Shown here piece after piece: positions 24,226 to 33,561 of a DNA stretch of 64,000 nt. Position 1 is the first letter of the stretch; each line of letters begins with the position of its first letter. The stretch comes from JAUYQR01 sp050632395 (lineage in GTDB: Bacteria; Pseudomonadota; Alphaproteobacteria; Rhodobacterales; Rhodobacteraceae). The DNA is taken from the NCBI RefSeq assembly GCF_050632395.1, contig NZ_CP192600.1:2108001-2172000 (forward strand), in the 5' to 3' direction. Position numbers and translations under genes: made by a program. The notes below the pieces were generated by a model, which saw only the letters and a list, made by a program, of their open reading frames with translations, was not told the origin of the DNA and ran no database searches.

Positions 24226-25824
24226 TCACTCCACCGTCAGGGTGGCTGATACGGGGGCGAGCGCCAGATTAGCTGCCCGGCCCTCGACTGTCCATTCCAG
24301 AAGCGCCGCGACGGTTTCGGGCCGGGTATGCCCGACCACGGTGACGCGCCCGTTCTGGCCGGCCTTGAACGCCGCCCGATCCAGCAGGCGGCGGATCGCG
24401 GCACGATCTTCGCCGGCGCTGTCAAGATCGCGGAACACGACTGTCGCGGGCAGATCGACGCGGCGGGCCACCTGATCGGCCGCGTTCAGCCCATGATCCC
24501 AGGTCAGAAGCCCGCGCCCTTGCGATGCGATCACCGGAACGACCAGACTGGCAAGCGGGCGGTTGCCCTGAAACTGCTGGTTGGCTTCGTCCATCACCGC
24601 AACGGCTTCGGGCAGGCCCTGCGCCATGCTCTGGAACGCCACTTCGATATCTGATGCATTCGAGCCTTCGGCAATGCCGGTGGCAAGCATCACCACTTCC
24701 TGCCCGGCTGCGCGGTAGATCGCGGCGCGTTCGGCGGCGTTCTGGGCAAGCGGGTCGATGGCGAAGCTGACGGCGAAGGGCAGGTCGGCAAGGGTGGCGC
24801 GATCAAGGTTGGCCTCGCCGGTGTCGATCAGGACGATGGCAAAAAGCGGCTTGGCGTCGGGGTTCTCGAAAGCGCGGGCATAGCGTTTCAGCGGCGGCAG
24901 ATCTTCGGTCGGCGCTTCGGGTGCGGCGGCCGCTTCCTCGGCCGGCTGGTCGCCGATCCGGGGCAGGCGGTTGATGATGACGCCTTCGGTCTTGTTGCCG
25001 AAACCGGGCGTCGGCTTGAGGGTTTCGGATGCGTCCGGAGCGTTGATCACAGGCGCGGCCTTGGGTGGGGTCAAGGCGCGGGGCAGGCCTTCGGGCTTGT
25101 CGCCGGGCATCTGCGATGCTTCGGTGCCGGGCAGTGCGGGCTCGGCCTGAGGCATTGGCACCTGTTCTGGCTCGGCAATCGGTTGCAAGGGGTCTGGCGT
25201 CACCGGCGCAGGGTCGGAGACTTCGGGCACGGCCGGTTCGGCACTGTCGCCTGTATCCGCAAGCAACGCTTCTTCTGCGGGGACTTGCGGCGGCACCGAT
25301 GCCTCGACCTTGACGAGGGTGCTGTCAGCCGCCGGCTGCGGCGGTTGGGCCGGGTCATCGGGCAACTGCGGGGCAGGGACCACGCTTACCGCAGGCGCAG
25401 CAGCGTCGGGCGCAGGCGGGGCGGCCGGTGTGGCAGGGGCGACGCTGGTGGCCGCGGGCAGAGGATCGACCGGCTTCGGTGCCGGGTCGGTCGGCGGGAC
25501 GGGGGCGTCGGCGGGTTCCAGGGCGGCCAGCACTTCGTTGGTAAGCTGGGCAACCTCGTCGGTGCCTGCGGCGGGTGGATCGGCGCTGACCGCAGGCTCG
25601 TTTGGCGGGGCGGGCAGGGAGGGTTCCTCGGCAACTGTAACGGTTGGTGCATTTGCCACAGGATCTGGCGTTTCGCCGACCGCCGCCTCGACCGGCGCCG
25701 GATCGGCTGTGGGCGCATCGGCGACGCGGGGGCGATCTGGCGCCACCAGTGAGGCGATCGAAAGCCCTGCGGCGGCCATGACGCCACCCACGAATGCACC
25801 GTAAACAAACTTGCCCAACGCCAC
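24226..25824 (-). CDS. Divergent polysaccharide deacetylase family protein
   Basis: A 532-residue protein with an N-terminal membrane anchor (GAFVGGVMAAAGLSIASLVA), then about 240 residues of low-complexity Ala/Pro/Glu-rich linker, and a C-terminal divergent polysaccharide deacetylase domain (FAIVLIDTG, LPFAVSFAIDP, EVVMLATGIAEGS). The linker probably spans the periplasm or cell wall. Function is unknown; the family is often near division or cell-wall genes. The gene converges on trpE with only 5 bp between them. Confidence 0.82.
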   Translation of the reverse strand: MALGKFVYGAFVGGVMAAAGLSIASLVAPDRPRVADAPTADPAPVEAAVGETPDPVANAPTVTVAEEPSLPAPPNEPAVSADPPAAGTDEVAQLTNEVLAALEPADAPVPPTDPAPKPVDPLPAATSVAPATPAAPPAPDAAAPAVSVVPAPQLPDDPAQPPQPAADSTLVKVEASVPPQVPAEEALLADTGDSAEPAVPEVSDPAPVTPDPLQPIAEPEQVPMPQAEPALPGTEASQMPGDKPEGLPRALTPPKAAPVINAPDASETLKPTPGFGNKTEGVIINRLPRIGDQPAEEAAAAPEAPTEDLPPLKRYARAFENPDAKPLFAIVLIDTGEANLDRATLADLPFAVSFAIDPLAQNAAERAAIYRAAGQEVVMLATGIAEGSNASDIEVAFQSMAQGLPEAVAVMDEANQQFQGNRPLASLVVPVIASQGRGLLTWDHGLNAADQVARRVDLPATVVFRDLDSAGEDRAAIRRLLDRAAFKAGQNGRVTVVGHTRPETVAALLEWTVEGRAANLALAPVSATLTVE

Positions 25825-26195
25825 TGCCGCCTCCGTCTCTGCGTCTTGGGGCGCGGGATGCGGTCACCATGCCTGATGCGAACGCGCCGACTGCCTGCCC
25901 GTAACGCTTATTACTGACTAGTTCATTATAGCGCGGGGTGGCCCACACATCATCATTTTTCCGCGCGCTGGCAGCAAGTTGCCGCCACGACCTGCATTCC
26001 TGCATCAGAGGCGGAAAGCAAAGCCAGTTCCGACCGTCCTGCGGATCTGTTTCAGGACAATGCCCATTTTTCGCTCAAGGGATTAGTACCCTGCTGAGCA
26101 ACGGTAATCATACGCCAGCATTGTTGTGTTGGTGCGAGTATTGGATTGGCTGCTTAGAACGCATTGGCAAAGCAGGCGGCCGACCCATCACCGGG
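25825..26195. other. Intergenic stretch
   Basis: 371 bp between the deacetylase gene (upstream side) and the end of the DUF1254 gene. I see no gene, tRNA or clear repeat. It marks the change from core genes to the accessory stretch. Confidence 0.5.
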
Positions 26196-27224
26196 TTACT
26201 GGATGGGTTCGGCGTCCGGCAACTTCCAGGTCTGGTTCACAACCTCGGCCCGCGGACGGTAGAGGCGCACGGCGTAGTTCCAGCCTTCGGTGATCGGGAT
26301 GCAGTTGTCCGGACCCTTTGCAGAACAGCCACCGAATTGGACAGTGATCGACCCGTCGTCGGCCTTCTTGCCAGTGAGGTTGTTGACGGCATTCACGTTC
26401 AGGTCGTTCGGTTCGAAAAAGCCATCCTTGTTGTAGACGCTGATCGACCAGAACCCGTCCACCGGGATGTCCTTCATCGTCAACTTGTGCACGATCTTGC
26501 CGTCGTTCGTGGTGAGTGACGGGAAAAGATAGACCGCCTCGTTTGGCGGGTTCAGCCCCCAGCCGACAGCGGTGGCGATCAAATGTGCGACGGGGTCGAC
26601 CTCACCCTTCTTGCCCATCTGCACGCCAAGCCCCACTGTGCCGAGTGCGCCGAGATCAAGGAGCGCCTTGCGTGCGGCACTCAGCGTCGTCTTGTCCCAG
26701 TCAGGCAATTCCAGCGTGCCGGTGCCCGCCTGCGTCGCTGAAAGTGCGTCTTGCACAGCGTTGGCGCGCGGCAGATCTTCGGTGTCGGCGGCGTTGACGA
26801 AGACCCGTGCGAGAAGCACAACGTAGCGGGTTCCGACGATGTCCTCCGTCAGGGTTTGCGTGCCTTCGTGCAGGACCATCGGCGTCAGGTGGTCCTGGTT
26901 GATGACCTGCACCGCGACATAGCGGCCGTCCGCCACCTTGGGCATTGTCACTGTCACCGGCCCTGCTGCCAGATCGAACACTGCTGACGAATAAAGCGTG
27001 TCAAGATTCATGCGAATGACGGTTTGCTGGTCCAGTGGCGTTGGCGTCCGGTAATGGAGGAACTTGCCAAGACCCCCAGCCTGCGCCGCCAGATTGCGCA
27101 TGTAGGTGTCGCTTTCCGCGCGAATGAACGTGGCCGCGTTGACCCTTTGGGTTTCTGCTGCTGCGGAGCCGGCCACCAGCACGGCAATCAGCGAGGCTAT
27201 TATGCCGACTTTACGGATCAACAT
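26196..27224 (-). CDS. DUF1254/DUF1214 exported protein
   Basis: A 342-residue protein with a signal peptide (IIASLIAVLVAGSAAAETQR), a DUF1254 N-terminal domain (YSSAVFDLAAGPVTVTMP; YVAVQVINQDH) and a DUF1214 C-terminal domain (DGFWSISVYNKDGFFEPN). These secreted proteins have unknown biochemical roles. It is followed 65 bp upstream by an outer-membrane protein gene on the same strand. Length and motifs look complete. Confidence 0.87.
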   Translation of the reverse strand: MLIRKVGIIASLIAVLVAGSAAAETQRVNAATFIRAESDTYMRNLAAQAGGLGKFLHYRTPTPLDQQTVIRMNLDTLYSSAVFDLAAGPVTVTMPKVADGRYVAVQVINQDHLTPMVLHEGTQTLTEDIVGTRYVVLLARVFVNAADTEDLPRANAVQDALSATQAGTGTLELPDWDKTTLSAARKALLDLGALGTVGLGVQMGKKGEVDPVAHLIATAVGWGLNPPNEAVYLFPSLTTNDGKIVHKLTMKDIPVDGFWSISVYNKDGFFEPNDLNVNAVNNLTGKKADDGSITVQFGGCSAKGPDNCIPITEGWNYAVRLYRPRAEVVNQTWKLPDAEPIQ

Positions 27225-27289
27225 CGGAAATTCCCTACACTTACTGTGCTGCTGGAGGAGGCTTGCTGAGACGTCAGTCTGTCCGGACT

Positions 27290-28276
27290 TCAGAAAATCT
27301 GGGTGAACACGACCCGCAGCGCCGTGCCATCCATTCCGGCCTCGTTGCGGTCCACGACTTCGCCATAGGTTGCCTTGATCGAAGACGCCTTGCTGAGGGC
27401 AACACTTACTGTGGCGCCGAGGCCAAGCGAATACTTCGAGTTGCCGTTGGCCACACCGTCGGTTTCGGTTTCGCCACCGTTGATTGCGTACATGTCGGCT
27501 GACAGCCAGACTGCGCGACTGACGTTGTGCGTCAAATGCGCCTCGAGGGAAAAGAGCGGCTTCTGGCTAAGGTTGTCATTCCGGAAGGGGTCGGAGTTGT
27601 CGCCGTAGAAGGTGACGGCAGGAATCACTTCGATCGTGGTCAGACGAGGATCCAGAAAGGACGTTCCAAAGCTTTGCGAAAAGAGCCCGGCGACTTGCAG
27701 TGAGGCCCGGTTTGTCCCCAGATTGAACAGCTTTTCGCTGTCGTATTCTCCGGTCGGCAGGGTCAGTTTGACCAAGATACCAGAAGCGAACTCTGGTTTG
27801 AACTGCACATAGTCTTGCAACGAAAGATTAGGCGCACCGACTAACCCGAACGTCGCCCCAAGAATGATATCGCCAACCCCGGTACTGCTTCCGGTGATCG
27901 CGTCAGGAAATATCGGCGAAGCGCCAAGTCGAAGGGATCCGTTGACATCGCCGTAAGGCACGAAGACAAAGGCCGCAGCCTGCTGGCCCGCAAGTTCAAA
28001 GGTCCTCACATACTGCAGGTAAGCGACATCAACTGTGCCCGAGGTGCCGCGGATGGTGGCGCTGGGGTCGATCGTAGAGCTGCCCTCCTGACCAATGTAC
28101 CCAAAGCTAAGAATCTGCGAGCCGGCCGGAACAAGCTGATAGGCGCGGGGCCCATCGCCGAGGGCATGTGCCTGTGTGCCAACTATAGCCGAGGCCGCCA
28201 TAAACCCTGCCGCAAGCGCACTATTGCGGATATTCTTGGCTTTGTTTTTCTGGGAGGAGGAAAAGCTGATCTTCAA
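27290..28276 (-). CDS. Outer-membrane beta-barrel protein, phenol-degradation MetA-like
   Basis: A 328-residue protein with a signal peptide ending at about AHA (residue ~38) and repeated amphipathic strands ending in Phe (RVVFTQIF), the C-terminal signature of outer-membrane barrels. Segments such as GVGDIILGATFGLV and LPTGEYDSEKLFNLGTNR are typical of the Phenol_MetA_deg/transporter family. Probably an uptake channel for hydrophobic compounds. It lies beside the DUF1254 gene and just downstream of the IS3 element. Confidence 0.8.
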   Translation of the reverse strand: MKISFSSSQKNKAKNIRNSALAAGFMAASAIVGTQAHALGDGPRAYQLVPAGSQILSFGYIGQEGSSTIDPSATIRGTSGTVDVAYLQYVRTFELAGQQAAAFVFVPYGDVNGSLRLGASPIFPDAITGSSTGVGDIILGATFGLVGAPNLSLQDYVQFKPEFASGILVKLTLPTGEYDSEKLFNLGTNRASLQVAGLFSQSFGTSFLDPRLTTIEVIPAVTFYGDNSDPFRNDNLSQKPLFSLEAHLTHNVSRAVWLSADMYAINGGETETDGVANGNSKYSLGLGATVSVALSKASSIKATYGEVVDRNEAGMDGTALRVVFTQIF

Positions 28277-28518
28277 GCGAGGGCCCCTTTAAACTGTTGG
28301 CCGGATACTGGCACTGTTGCGACACGCAAGAAGGTAGCCGGCGGGCCGGTTCCGCGCAAGAAAGTGCAAAACCGTCTCTGCAAATAAGCGCACACTGTGA
28401 CGTTTTCGCTCGGCATCACGGCAACTGGCACATCGAAGCTGGAGGAATGTCGGCAAACCCTTGGTCTGCCCCGATCGAGTGGTCTGGTTTCAGTCTTAGT
28501 GCATAACGGGTCTTGGCG

Positions 28519-29420
28519 CTACGGCCGGGGTGGCCGGCGGAGCGGCTCCGGATGGCGAAGCCGGCCATTGGATGACCTCGGGAGCTGGCGGGCGATACCC
28601 AGTGATGAGTGCGGGCGCTTTGTGTTGTAGTGGCGGCGCCAGCTTTCGATGATGATCTTCGCCTCGGCAAGGCTGTAGAAGATCTCCCCGTTGAGCAGCT
28701 CGTCCCTGAGTTTCGAGTTGAAGCTCTCGCAGGTGCCGTTCTCCCAAGGGCTGCCAGGCTCGATATAGGCGGTCTTTGCGCCGACGGCGGCGATCCAGTC
28801 CCTTACAGCTTTGGCAATGAACTCCGGGCCGTTGTCGGACCGTATGTGATCCGGCACGCCGCGCAGGATGAAGAGATCGGACAAGACGTCGATGACGTCG
28901 GTCGATCGGAGCCTCCTGTCGATCCGGATTGCCAGGCACTCCCGGGTGAACTCGTCGATGAGGTTGAGCATGCGGAACTTCCTTCCATCGTGGGTTCGGC
29001 TTTCAACGAAGTCGTAAGACCAGACGTGGTTCGGACGCTCTGGCCGGAGACGGATGCAGGACCCATCATTCAGCCAGAGCCGGCCCTTCTTCGGTTGTTT
29101 TGCAGGCACCTTCAGCCCCTCCCGCCGCCAGATCCGCTCGACCCGCTTCACATTCACCGCCCAGCCCGCCTCGCGTAGAAGAGCCGTGATCCGGCGGTAG
29201 CCGTAGCGACCAAACTGGCTGGCGAGCGCGATGATGTCCGCGGTGAGAGCCTCCTCGTCGGCCCGGCCCTGCGGCATCTTCCGCTTTGTCGAGCGATACT
29301 GCCCGAGGACACGACAGGCGAACCGATCCGAGATCCGGAACTTCTGCCTGACATGCTCGATGCAAGCACGGCGACGGGCGGGGCTCAGAAGTTTCGCTAC
29401 GCGGACCTTCGGTTCCCGAT
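28519..29420 (-). pseudogene. IS3-family transposase OrfB, frameshifted
   Basis: The catalytic rve domain is readable: D in HVWSYDFVE, D in IRSDNGPEF, E in GSPWENGTCESFNS (the DDE triad). The frame runs in the conserved region from LSPARRRACIEHVRQ through GQYRSTKRKMPQGRADEEA. Upstream, conserved LTLEKLILREAASG is in another frame, with a one-base offset at about 29420, so OrfB cannot be made normally unless a frameshift joins the parts. Confidence 0.85.
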
Positions 29421-29421
29421 G

Positions 29422-29721
29422 CGGCCTCCCGCAGTATGAGCTTCTCGAGCGTCAGGTCGGAGACCGCCTTCCGGAGACGCTCCCTCGCCATTGGGCTCGA
29501 ACCAATGGCGCCTCAATGGCTCGATCCTTCTCGAGCTCCTTCAGCCGCTTCACCTGGTCATTCTTCAGCCCGCCGAACTCCTTGCGCCACCGATAGTAGG
29601 TGAACTGCGTCACGCCGATCGAGCGCACGGCTTCGGCCACAGACTGGCCTTGCGATACCAACACATCGACCTGCCGCAGCTTTGCGACGATCTCCTCCGG
29701 CTTGTGCTTCTTCTGGGGCAT
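29422..29721 (-). pseudogene. IS3-family transposase OrfA, disrupted
   Basis: Begins MPQKKHKPEEIVAKLRQVDV with the HTH region (QSVAEAVRSIGVTQFTYYRW). After LKELEK the expected RLRKAVSDL continues in a different frame: about 38 extra bases, containing the perfect hairpin CGCCATTGG / CCAATGGCG, lie between. The rest of the helix is intact to EAASG. Confidence 0.8.
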
Positions 29722-29787
29722 TCCTGCATCCTCCAACTGGCTCGTAAGCCATACCTCACGGAGGACCACTTTTCAGGGGGCAGACCA

Positions 29788-30346
29788 AAGTGGAAAATGG
29801 GGGCTGAAGGTCACCTTACCCTACGCCTGGCTTGACGGCGCCGCAGGCAATCCGAAGTCCGTCGGAGACCCATCGTTGAAGCTTACGAACGTTGTTTCCC
29901 TCAATAAGCAGCAGGCGTGGGCGGTTTCCGGCGAGTTGTTCCTTGACGCGGCGGACCCGGGCTTGGGATTTGGCCAGAACGTCTTGAAGCTTCAAGTGAT
30001 CAGCGTCCATTTCCTGGAGAACGGTGCGATGCTTGCTCCCACGTTCCTCCAGGCGGTCGGACTTGGCAACGACGACGACGATCCGAAGCTGAACACCTCG
30101 ACGATCGACGTCTACTATGTCCCGAAGCTGTCAGACCCAAAGACCCTCCTGACGTTCGATCCCAACGTCACGTACGACTGGGAAACGGAAATGAAATACG
30201 GATCCCTTGCCGTGACGATCGGGCGCGCCTTGGGGAAGGCGGGGGGAGGAAACCTTATCGGGTTCGTCAAGCCAACGATCTTCGTAGGCAACGACAGGTC
30301 CGGCGATTGGGGCGTGGAAGCGGGTATCAAGATCGTCGGATTCTGA
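29788..30346 (+). pseudogene. 3' remnant of an outer-membrane-type protein gene
   Basis: 186 codons remain of a membrane protein whose 5' part was removed at the IS3 end. The frame reads from SGKWGLKVTLPYAWLDG through FLDAADPGLGF and YVPKLSDPKTLLTFDPN to DWGVEAGIKIVGF, a beta-barrel-like ending. No start codon of its own survives; an open frame continues into the IS only by chance. I did not find the missing 5' part on the left side of the IS. Confidence 0.75.
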
Positions 30347-30456
30347 GCGATCGGGATGTCGACAGGCTTGGCCTCGGGGGGAGTTTGAATGTCAGCTCCG
30401 GGCGCCAATCGTTAGCAGTGAAGGACTTGTGACCTTTGAGAAAGGATTCATCGGCA

Positions 30457-31257
30457 ATGAACATCATCGAATTGCGTCAATCGACTGTCCTCGGATCGCT
30501 GGTGCTTGGTTGGATGCTTGCCTCCAGTCCCGTACTTGCGGAAGATGCGGACGGATCGCAGCCGGTACCCGGCTCCGGCTGGCAGGTCGACGTTGTCAGC
30601 TACCTCTGGGCTGCAGGTGCGTCCGGTACCGTCCGTACGCTGCCACCTCTTCCGCCGGCCACGATCGACTTGGACTTCGGCGACACGGTGAAGTCGCTGA
30701 AGGATCTGGACGCTGGCTTGATCGCGACGGTGTTCGGGCGCAAGGATCGCCTTTTGTTCATGGTCGACGTCAACTGGATGAAGCTCAGCCCAACGCAGAC
30801 CCTGGATCTTTCGGGTCAGCCGGTCGAACTGCGGACCAAAAGTGAAACGCTTTCCCTGCTTCCTGCGATCGGCTACCGCGTTCTTGACGAAGGCGGTCAG
30901 AAGGTGGACGTCTATGGCGGCTTCAAATTCTGGCGCATGACGAACTCGGCCGAGGTCCAACCGGCCGTCGTCACGCCAAACCGGGTCAGCGTCGACGAGA
31001 CGTGGACCGACCTGACGGTTGGTGCGCGCGTCCGGACCGACCTGAGCGCCCGCTCGTATCTCGATGCCATCGCCTTCGTGGGCACCGGGGGCTCGGATTA
31101 TTTTATCGATGCTTACCTCGGCTTAGGATATACCATCAGTGAACGAATGAATGCGTTTGTCGGGTACCGCATCATGAATGTCGACCGCGAGAACGGAGAC
31201 TTTCTGTATGACGTAAAGCAGAAAGGCCCAATGTTTGGCATCGCCCTGAGATTTTGA
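30457..31257 (+). CDS. Outer-membrane beta-barrel protein
   Basis: A 266-residue protein with a signal peptide (VLGSLVLGWMLASSPVLAED), then many alternating strands (WQVDVVSYLWAAG; GQKVDVYGGFKFWRM; LDAIAFVGTGGSDYF; DAYLGLGYTI) and a terminal Phe (GIALRF), the pattern of a small outer-membrane barrel. No known name. ATG 30457 (AAAGGA upstream) is preferred over a TTG at 30436. Confidence 0.78.
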   Translation: MNIIELRQSTVLGSLVLGWMLASSPVLAEDADGSQPVPGSGWQVDVVSYLWAAGASGTVRTLPPLPPATIDLDFGDTVKSLKDLDAGLIATVFGRKDRLLFMVDVNWMKLSPTQTLDLSGQPVELRTKSETLSLLPAIGYRVLDEGGQKVDVYGGFKFWRMTNSAEVQPAVVTPNRVSVDETWTDLTVGARVRTDLSARSYLDAIAFVGTGGSDYFIDAYLGLGYTISERMNAFVGYRIMNVDRENGDFLYDVKQKGPMFGIALRF

Positions 31258-31377
31258 GCGTTCGAACCTAAGGGCTGACAAGTGCGGGGCTGCAATTGTG
31301 ACGGGCGGCTTCAACGCAATCAGTGCCCGCTGTCTTCCGGGCCGATGGGCCGAGTTAGTCCCAAGAAGGTAGATGCA

Positions 31378-31770
31378 ATGGCGATCAAACCCGTCATTTC
31401 GGTCCTATGGCTCCTGAGAGCCATGCGTGATGCCCTCAAGGATCCCAAGGTACGCGGTATCACGCTCGTCACCGTTGCCCTGATCTCTGGCGCAACCATT
31501 TTCTACAGGCTTGTCGAAGGGTGGCGCCTTATCGACGCGGCCTATTTCTCGGTCGTGACAATCGCCACCGTTGGGTATGGTGATTTCACCCCGCAGACGG
31601 ATCTCGGCAAGATCTTCACCATCGTCTACATCTTCAGCGGCATCGGCCTGTTCATCGCCGCCGGCTCAGCCTTTGCGGAAAGCCTGCTCAGGCGTTTCGA
31701 TACGATACCCCGAAGTGGTCCTGCCGCGGACGTCGGTCAGGACCTGGAGACAAGCGTAGTCGAGTGTTGA
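31378..31770 (+). CDS. Two-helix potassium channel (Ion_trans_2)
   Basis: A 130-residue inner-membrane protein with helix 1 (ITLVTVALISGATIFYRLV), the selectivity filter TVGYGDF in TIATVGYGDFTPQTD and helix 2 (FTIVYIFSGIGLFIAAGSAF), i.e. the minimal KcsA-type channel pore. The regulatory C-terminal RCK domain of larger channels is absent. ATG 31378 follows GAAGG. It lies 120 bp after a barrel gene. Confidence 0.88.
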   Translation: MAIKPVISVLWLLRAMRDALKDPKVRGITLVTVALISGATIFYRLVEGWRLIDAAYFSVVTIATVGYGDFTPQTDLGKIFTIVYIFSGIGLFIAAGSAFAESLLRRFDTIPRSGPAADVGQDLETSVVEC

Positions 31771-31854
31771 AGTGAATTTGTATGCTTTTAGCTCCGGTTC
31801 GGTTCCGTGCCGTGCGGGCTTAAGAGGGGATATCGTCGGTCCATTCGGCTCGGA

Positions 31855-32080
31855 GCTCAGAGAGCCAGCATTGCGAAGCTTGACCTCGTCATCCTGGACG
31901 AGCTCGGCAACTCCCGTTTCGCGCCTCGGGCGGAGCGCTGCATTTCCGCATGCTCACCACCTGAGCTGCAGTGAGGGGAACCGTCTTCGGCTACGCCGAG
32001 AAGACCACGGCGCTCCTCGCCCGCCTGGCCCTCGTTCTGCAGGAGCCGTGTCATTTGACGGACGCCTTAGAACGGCGTCT
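31855..32080 (+). pseudogene. Relic of an IS21-family helper ATPase (IstB)
   Basis: The AKLDLVILDELG segment matches the Walker B region of IstB (normally LDLLILDELG), and about 100 bp later, in another frame, VFGYAEKTTALLARLA recalls the IstB C-terminal FGDAKMTTALLDRL. The frame is broken and the rest is missing, so only a scar remains. Confidence 0.55.
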
Positions 32081-32300
32081 TAATAACTGCTGTCGACCAG
32101 CCACATAAGGTCGAGGTTCACCGCCGTCTCGCCCCGCTGGTCGAAGAAGAACGAGGACCGCGAGATGGACATCAGCCGATATTGCGCACCGTCTGACAGT
32201 CGAGGGTGGATCCTCTCGATCAGCCGCCGCCTGACTTTCCAGGGCTTGAGCTCGTGACAGAAATCGTTGGCCACAGCCAACTCCCTGATCTTGGTATCAT
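32080..32300 (-). pseudogene. Relic of an IS3-family transposase OrfB (N-terminal part)
   Basis: Reads KIRELAVANDFCHELKPWK, then RRLIERIHPRLS, SISRSSFFFDQRGET and NLDLMWLVD, the N-terminal part of an IS3 OrfB before its catalytic domain. The catalytic domain is gone. The IS110-type element begins directly beside its right end. Confidence 0.65.
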
Positions 32301-32308
32301 GGCACGGA

Positions 32309-33561
32309 CCGCTAATGGAATGTGCCGACTGCTTCACCGGCGGTGCTAGCCTTCTAGGCTGCACTGCCCAGAAGGAGAAGCACCATGACGTCCAAGATCA
32401 GAGAGGATTCTGTTGCTGCCAGCGTTATCGGGATCGACATCGGCAAGGAGGTTTTCCACCTCGTCGGTTTCAGCGCCGATGGCCGACTGGTTCTGCGACA
32501 GAAGATCAAGCGCCTTGCCCTTGAGGCGACGTTCAAGAAGCTCCCACCCTGCATCATCGGGATGGAAGCTTGTCTCAGCGCGCATTTTGTCAGCCGAACC
32601 CTGCGGGGCATGGGCTTCGAGCCGCGGATCATTCCAGCGATCTACGTGAAGCCTTTCAACAAGGGCCAGAAGAACGATTACAACGACGCCGAGGCGATCG
32701 CAGAAGCAGCGTTGCGTCCGAACCTGCACACCGTCTCGGAGAAGAGCCAAGACCAGCTGGACCTGCAGGCGTTGCACCGCGTCCGGTCGCGGCTGGTGTC
32801 TCGCCGCACGGCAACCATCAATCAGATCCGAGCCTTTCTGATCGAACAAGGCATCACGATCCGGAAGGGTCTGCGCGCCGTTCAGAACTCGCTTCTGGCT
32901 CTTCTAGACGAACGCCGGGACGAGATCTCACCGAGGATGAGAGACATCATCCTTGATCTGCATGACGACTGGATGCGCCTCGATACCCGGATCGAAGCGA
33001 TCTCCCAGGAAATAGCAGAGATCGGGCAAGGCGAGGCCCACTGCCGGGCGTTGAGGACCATTCCCGGCGTGGGTCCGGTGATCTCCACAGCCCTTGTCGC
33101 CGCGGTCGGACAGGGAGAGGCCTTTGATCACGGTCGGGATATGGCGGCCTGGGTCGGGTTGGTGCCCCGACAATACAGCACAGGAGGGCGCACGACGCTT
33201 GGCCGGATCTCGAAACGGGGAAGCCGATATCTGCGAACACTCCTCATCCAGGCTGCCAAGATCATCCTGATGCGTCCGAAGAAATGGCCAGAATTGAGCT
33301 TTGGGGCGTGGCTGGCCGAAGCCGACCAGCGCATGCATAGGAACAAGTTGGCTGTGGCTCTGGCCAACAAACTGGTCCGCATCGCCTGGGCGGTCCTACG
33401 CTATGGACGGGGCTTCGATGCCCCAAGAGATACGGTTGCCGAAGCGATCTGACGCCAGGCAATCGCACAGAGGTTCGCGAGGGAGCAAAGCATGGGACGG
33501 ATGAATTACGCACCGGGAATCTGAGGGCGGAAATGGCTCATCGTCAGCCTGTCCGCTAATG
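32309..33561 (+). mobile_element. IS110-family insertion sequence
   Basis: A transposase gene with 75 bp before and about 100 bp after it, bracketed by the direct repeat CCGCTAATG (32309-32317 and 33553-33561). IS110 elements have no terminal inverted repeats and use a bridge RNA from their non-coding end. Limits are approximate to a few bases. Confidence 0.75.
32385..33452 (+). CDS. IS110-family transposase (DEDD recombinase)
   Basis: A 355-residue transposase. The N-terminal RuvC-like DEDD domain shows GIDIGKEVFHL, GMEACLSAHF and NDYNDAEAIAEA; the C-terminal transposase_20 domain has RTIPGVGPVISTALVAAVG and DMAAWVGLVPRQYSTGGR with the serine-containing catalytic end (ISKRGSRYLRTLL). The GMEAC motif points to the IS1111 branch. 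Full length, no frame break, so the element may still be active. ATG at 32385 follows AGAAGGAGAAGCACC. Confidence 0.93.
   Translation: MTSKIREDSVAASVIGIDIGKEVFHLVGFSADGRLVLRQKIKRLALEATFKKLPPCIIGMEACLSAHFVSRTLRGMGFEPRIIPAIYVKPFNKGQKNDYNDAEAIAEAALRPNLHTVSEKSQDQLDLQALHRVRSRLVSRRTATINQIRAFLIEQGITIRKGLRAVQNSLLALLDERRDEISPRMRDIILDLHDDWMRLDTRIEAISQEIAEIGQGEAHCRALRTIPGVGPVISTALVAAVGQGEAFDHGRDMAAWVGLVPRQYSTGGRTTLGRISKRGSRYLRTLLIQAAKIILMRPKKWPELSFGAWLAEADQRMHRNKLAVALANKLVRIAWAVLRYGRGFDAPRDTVAEAI

Larger units (their letters stand above)
28462..29787 (-). mobile_element. IS3-family insertion sequence, decayed
   Basis: About 1326 bp bounded by imperfect inverted ends: TGGTCTGCCCC...AGTGGTC on both sides. 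It contains orfA and orfB of an IS3-family transposase, both frameshifted, so it is probably not autonomous. No target duplication is evident, which suggests later rearrangement. Its right end cuts a membrane-protein gene. Confidence 0.85.

Noticed and set aside
25921..25950. Sequence resembling the start of an initiator tRNA (GCGCGGGGTGG)
   Set aside because: No matching arms or acceptor stem follow, so no cloverleaf can be drawn.
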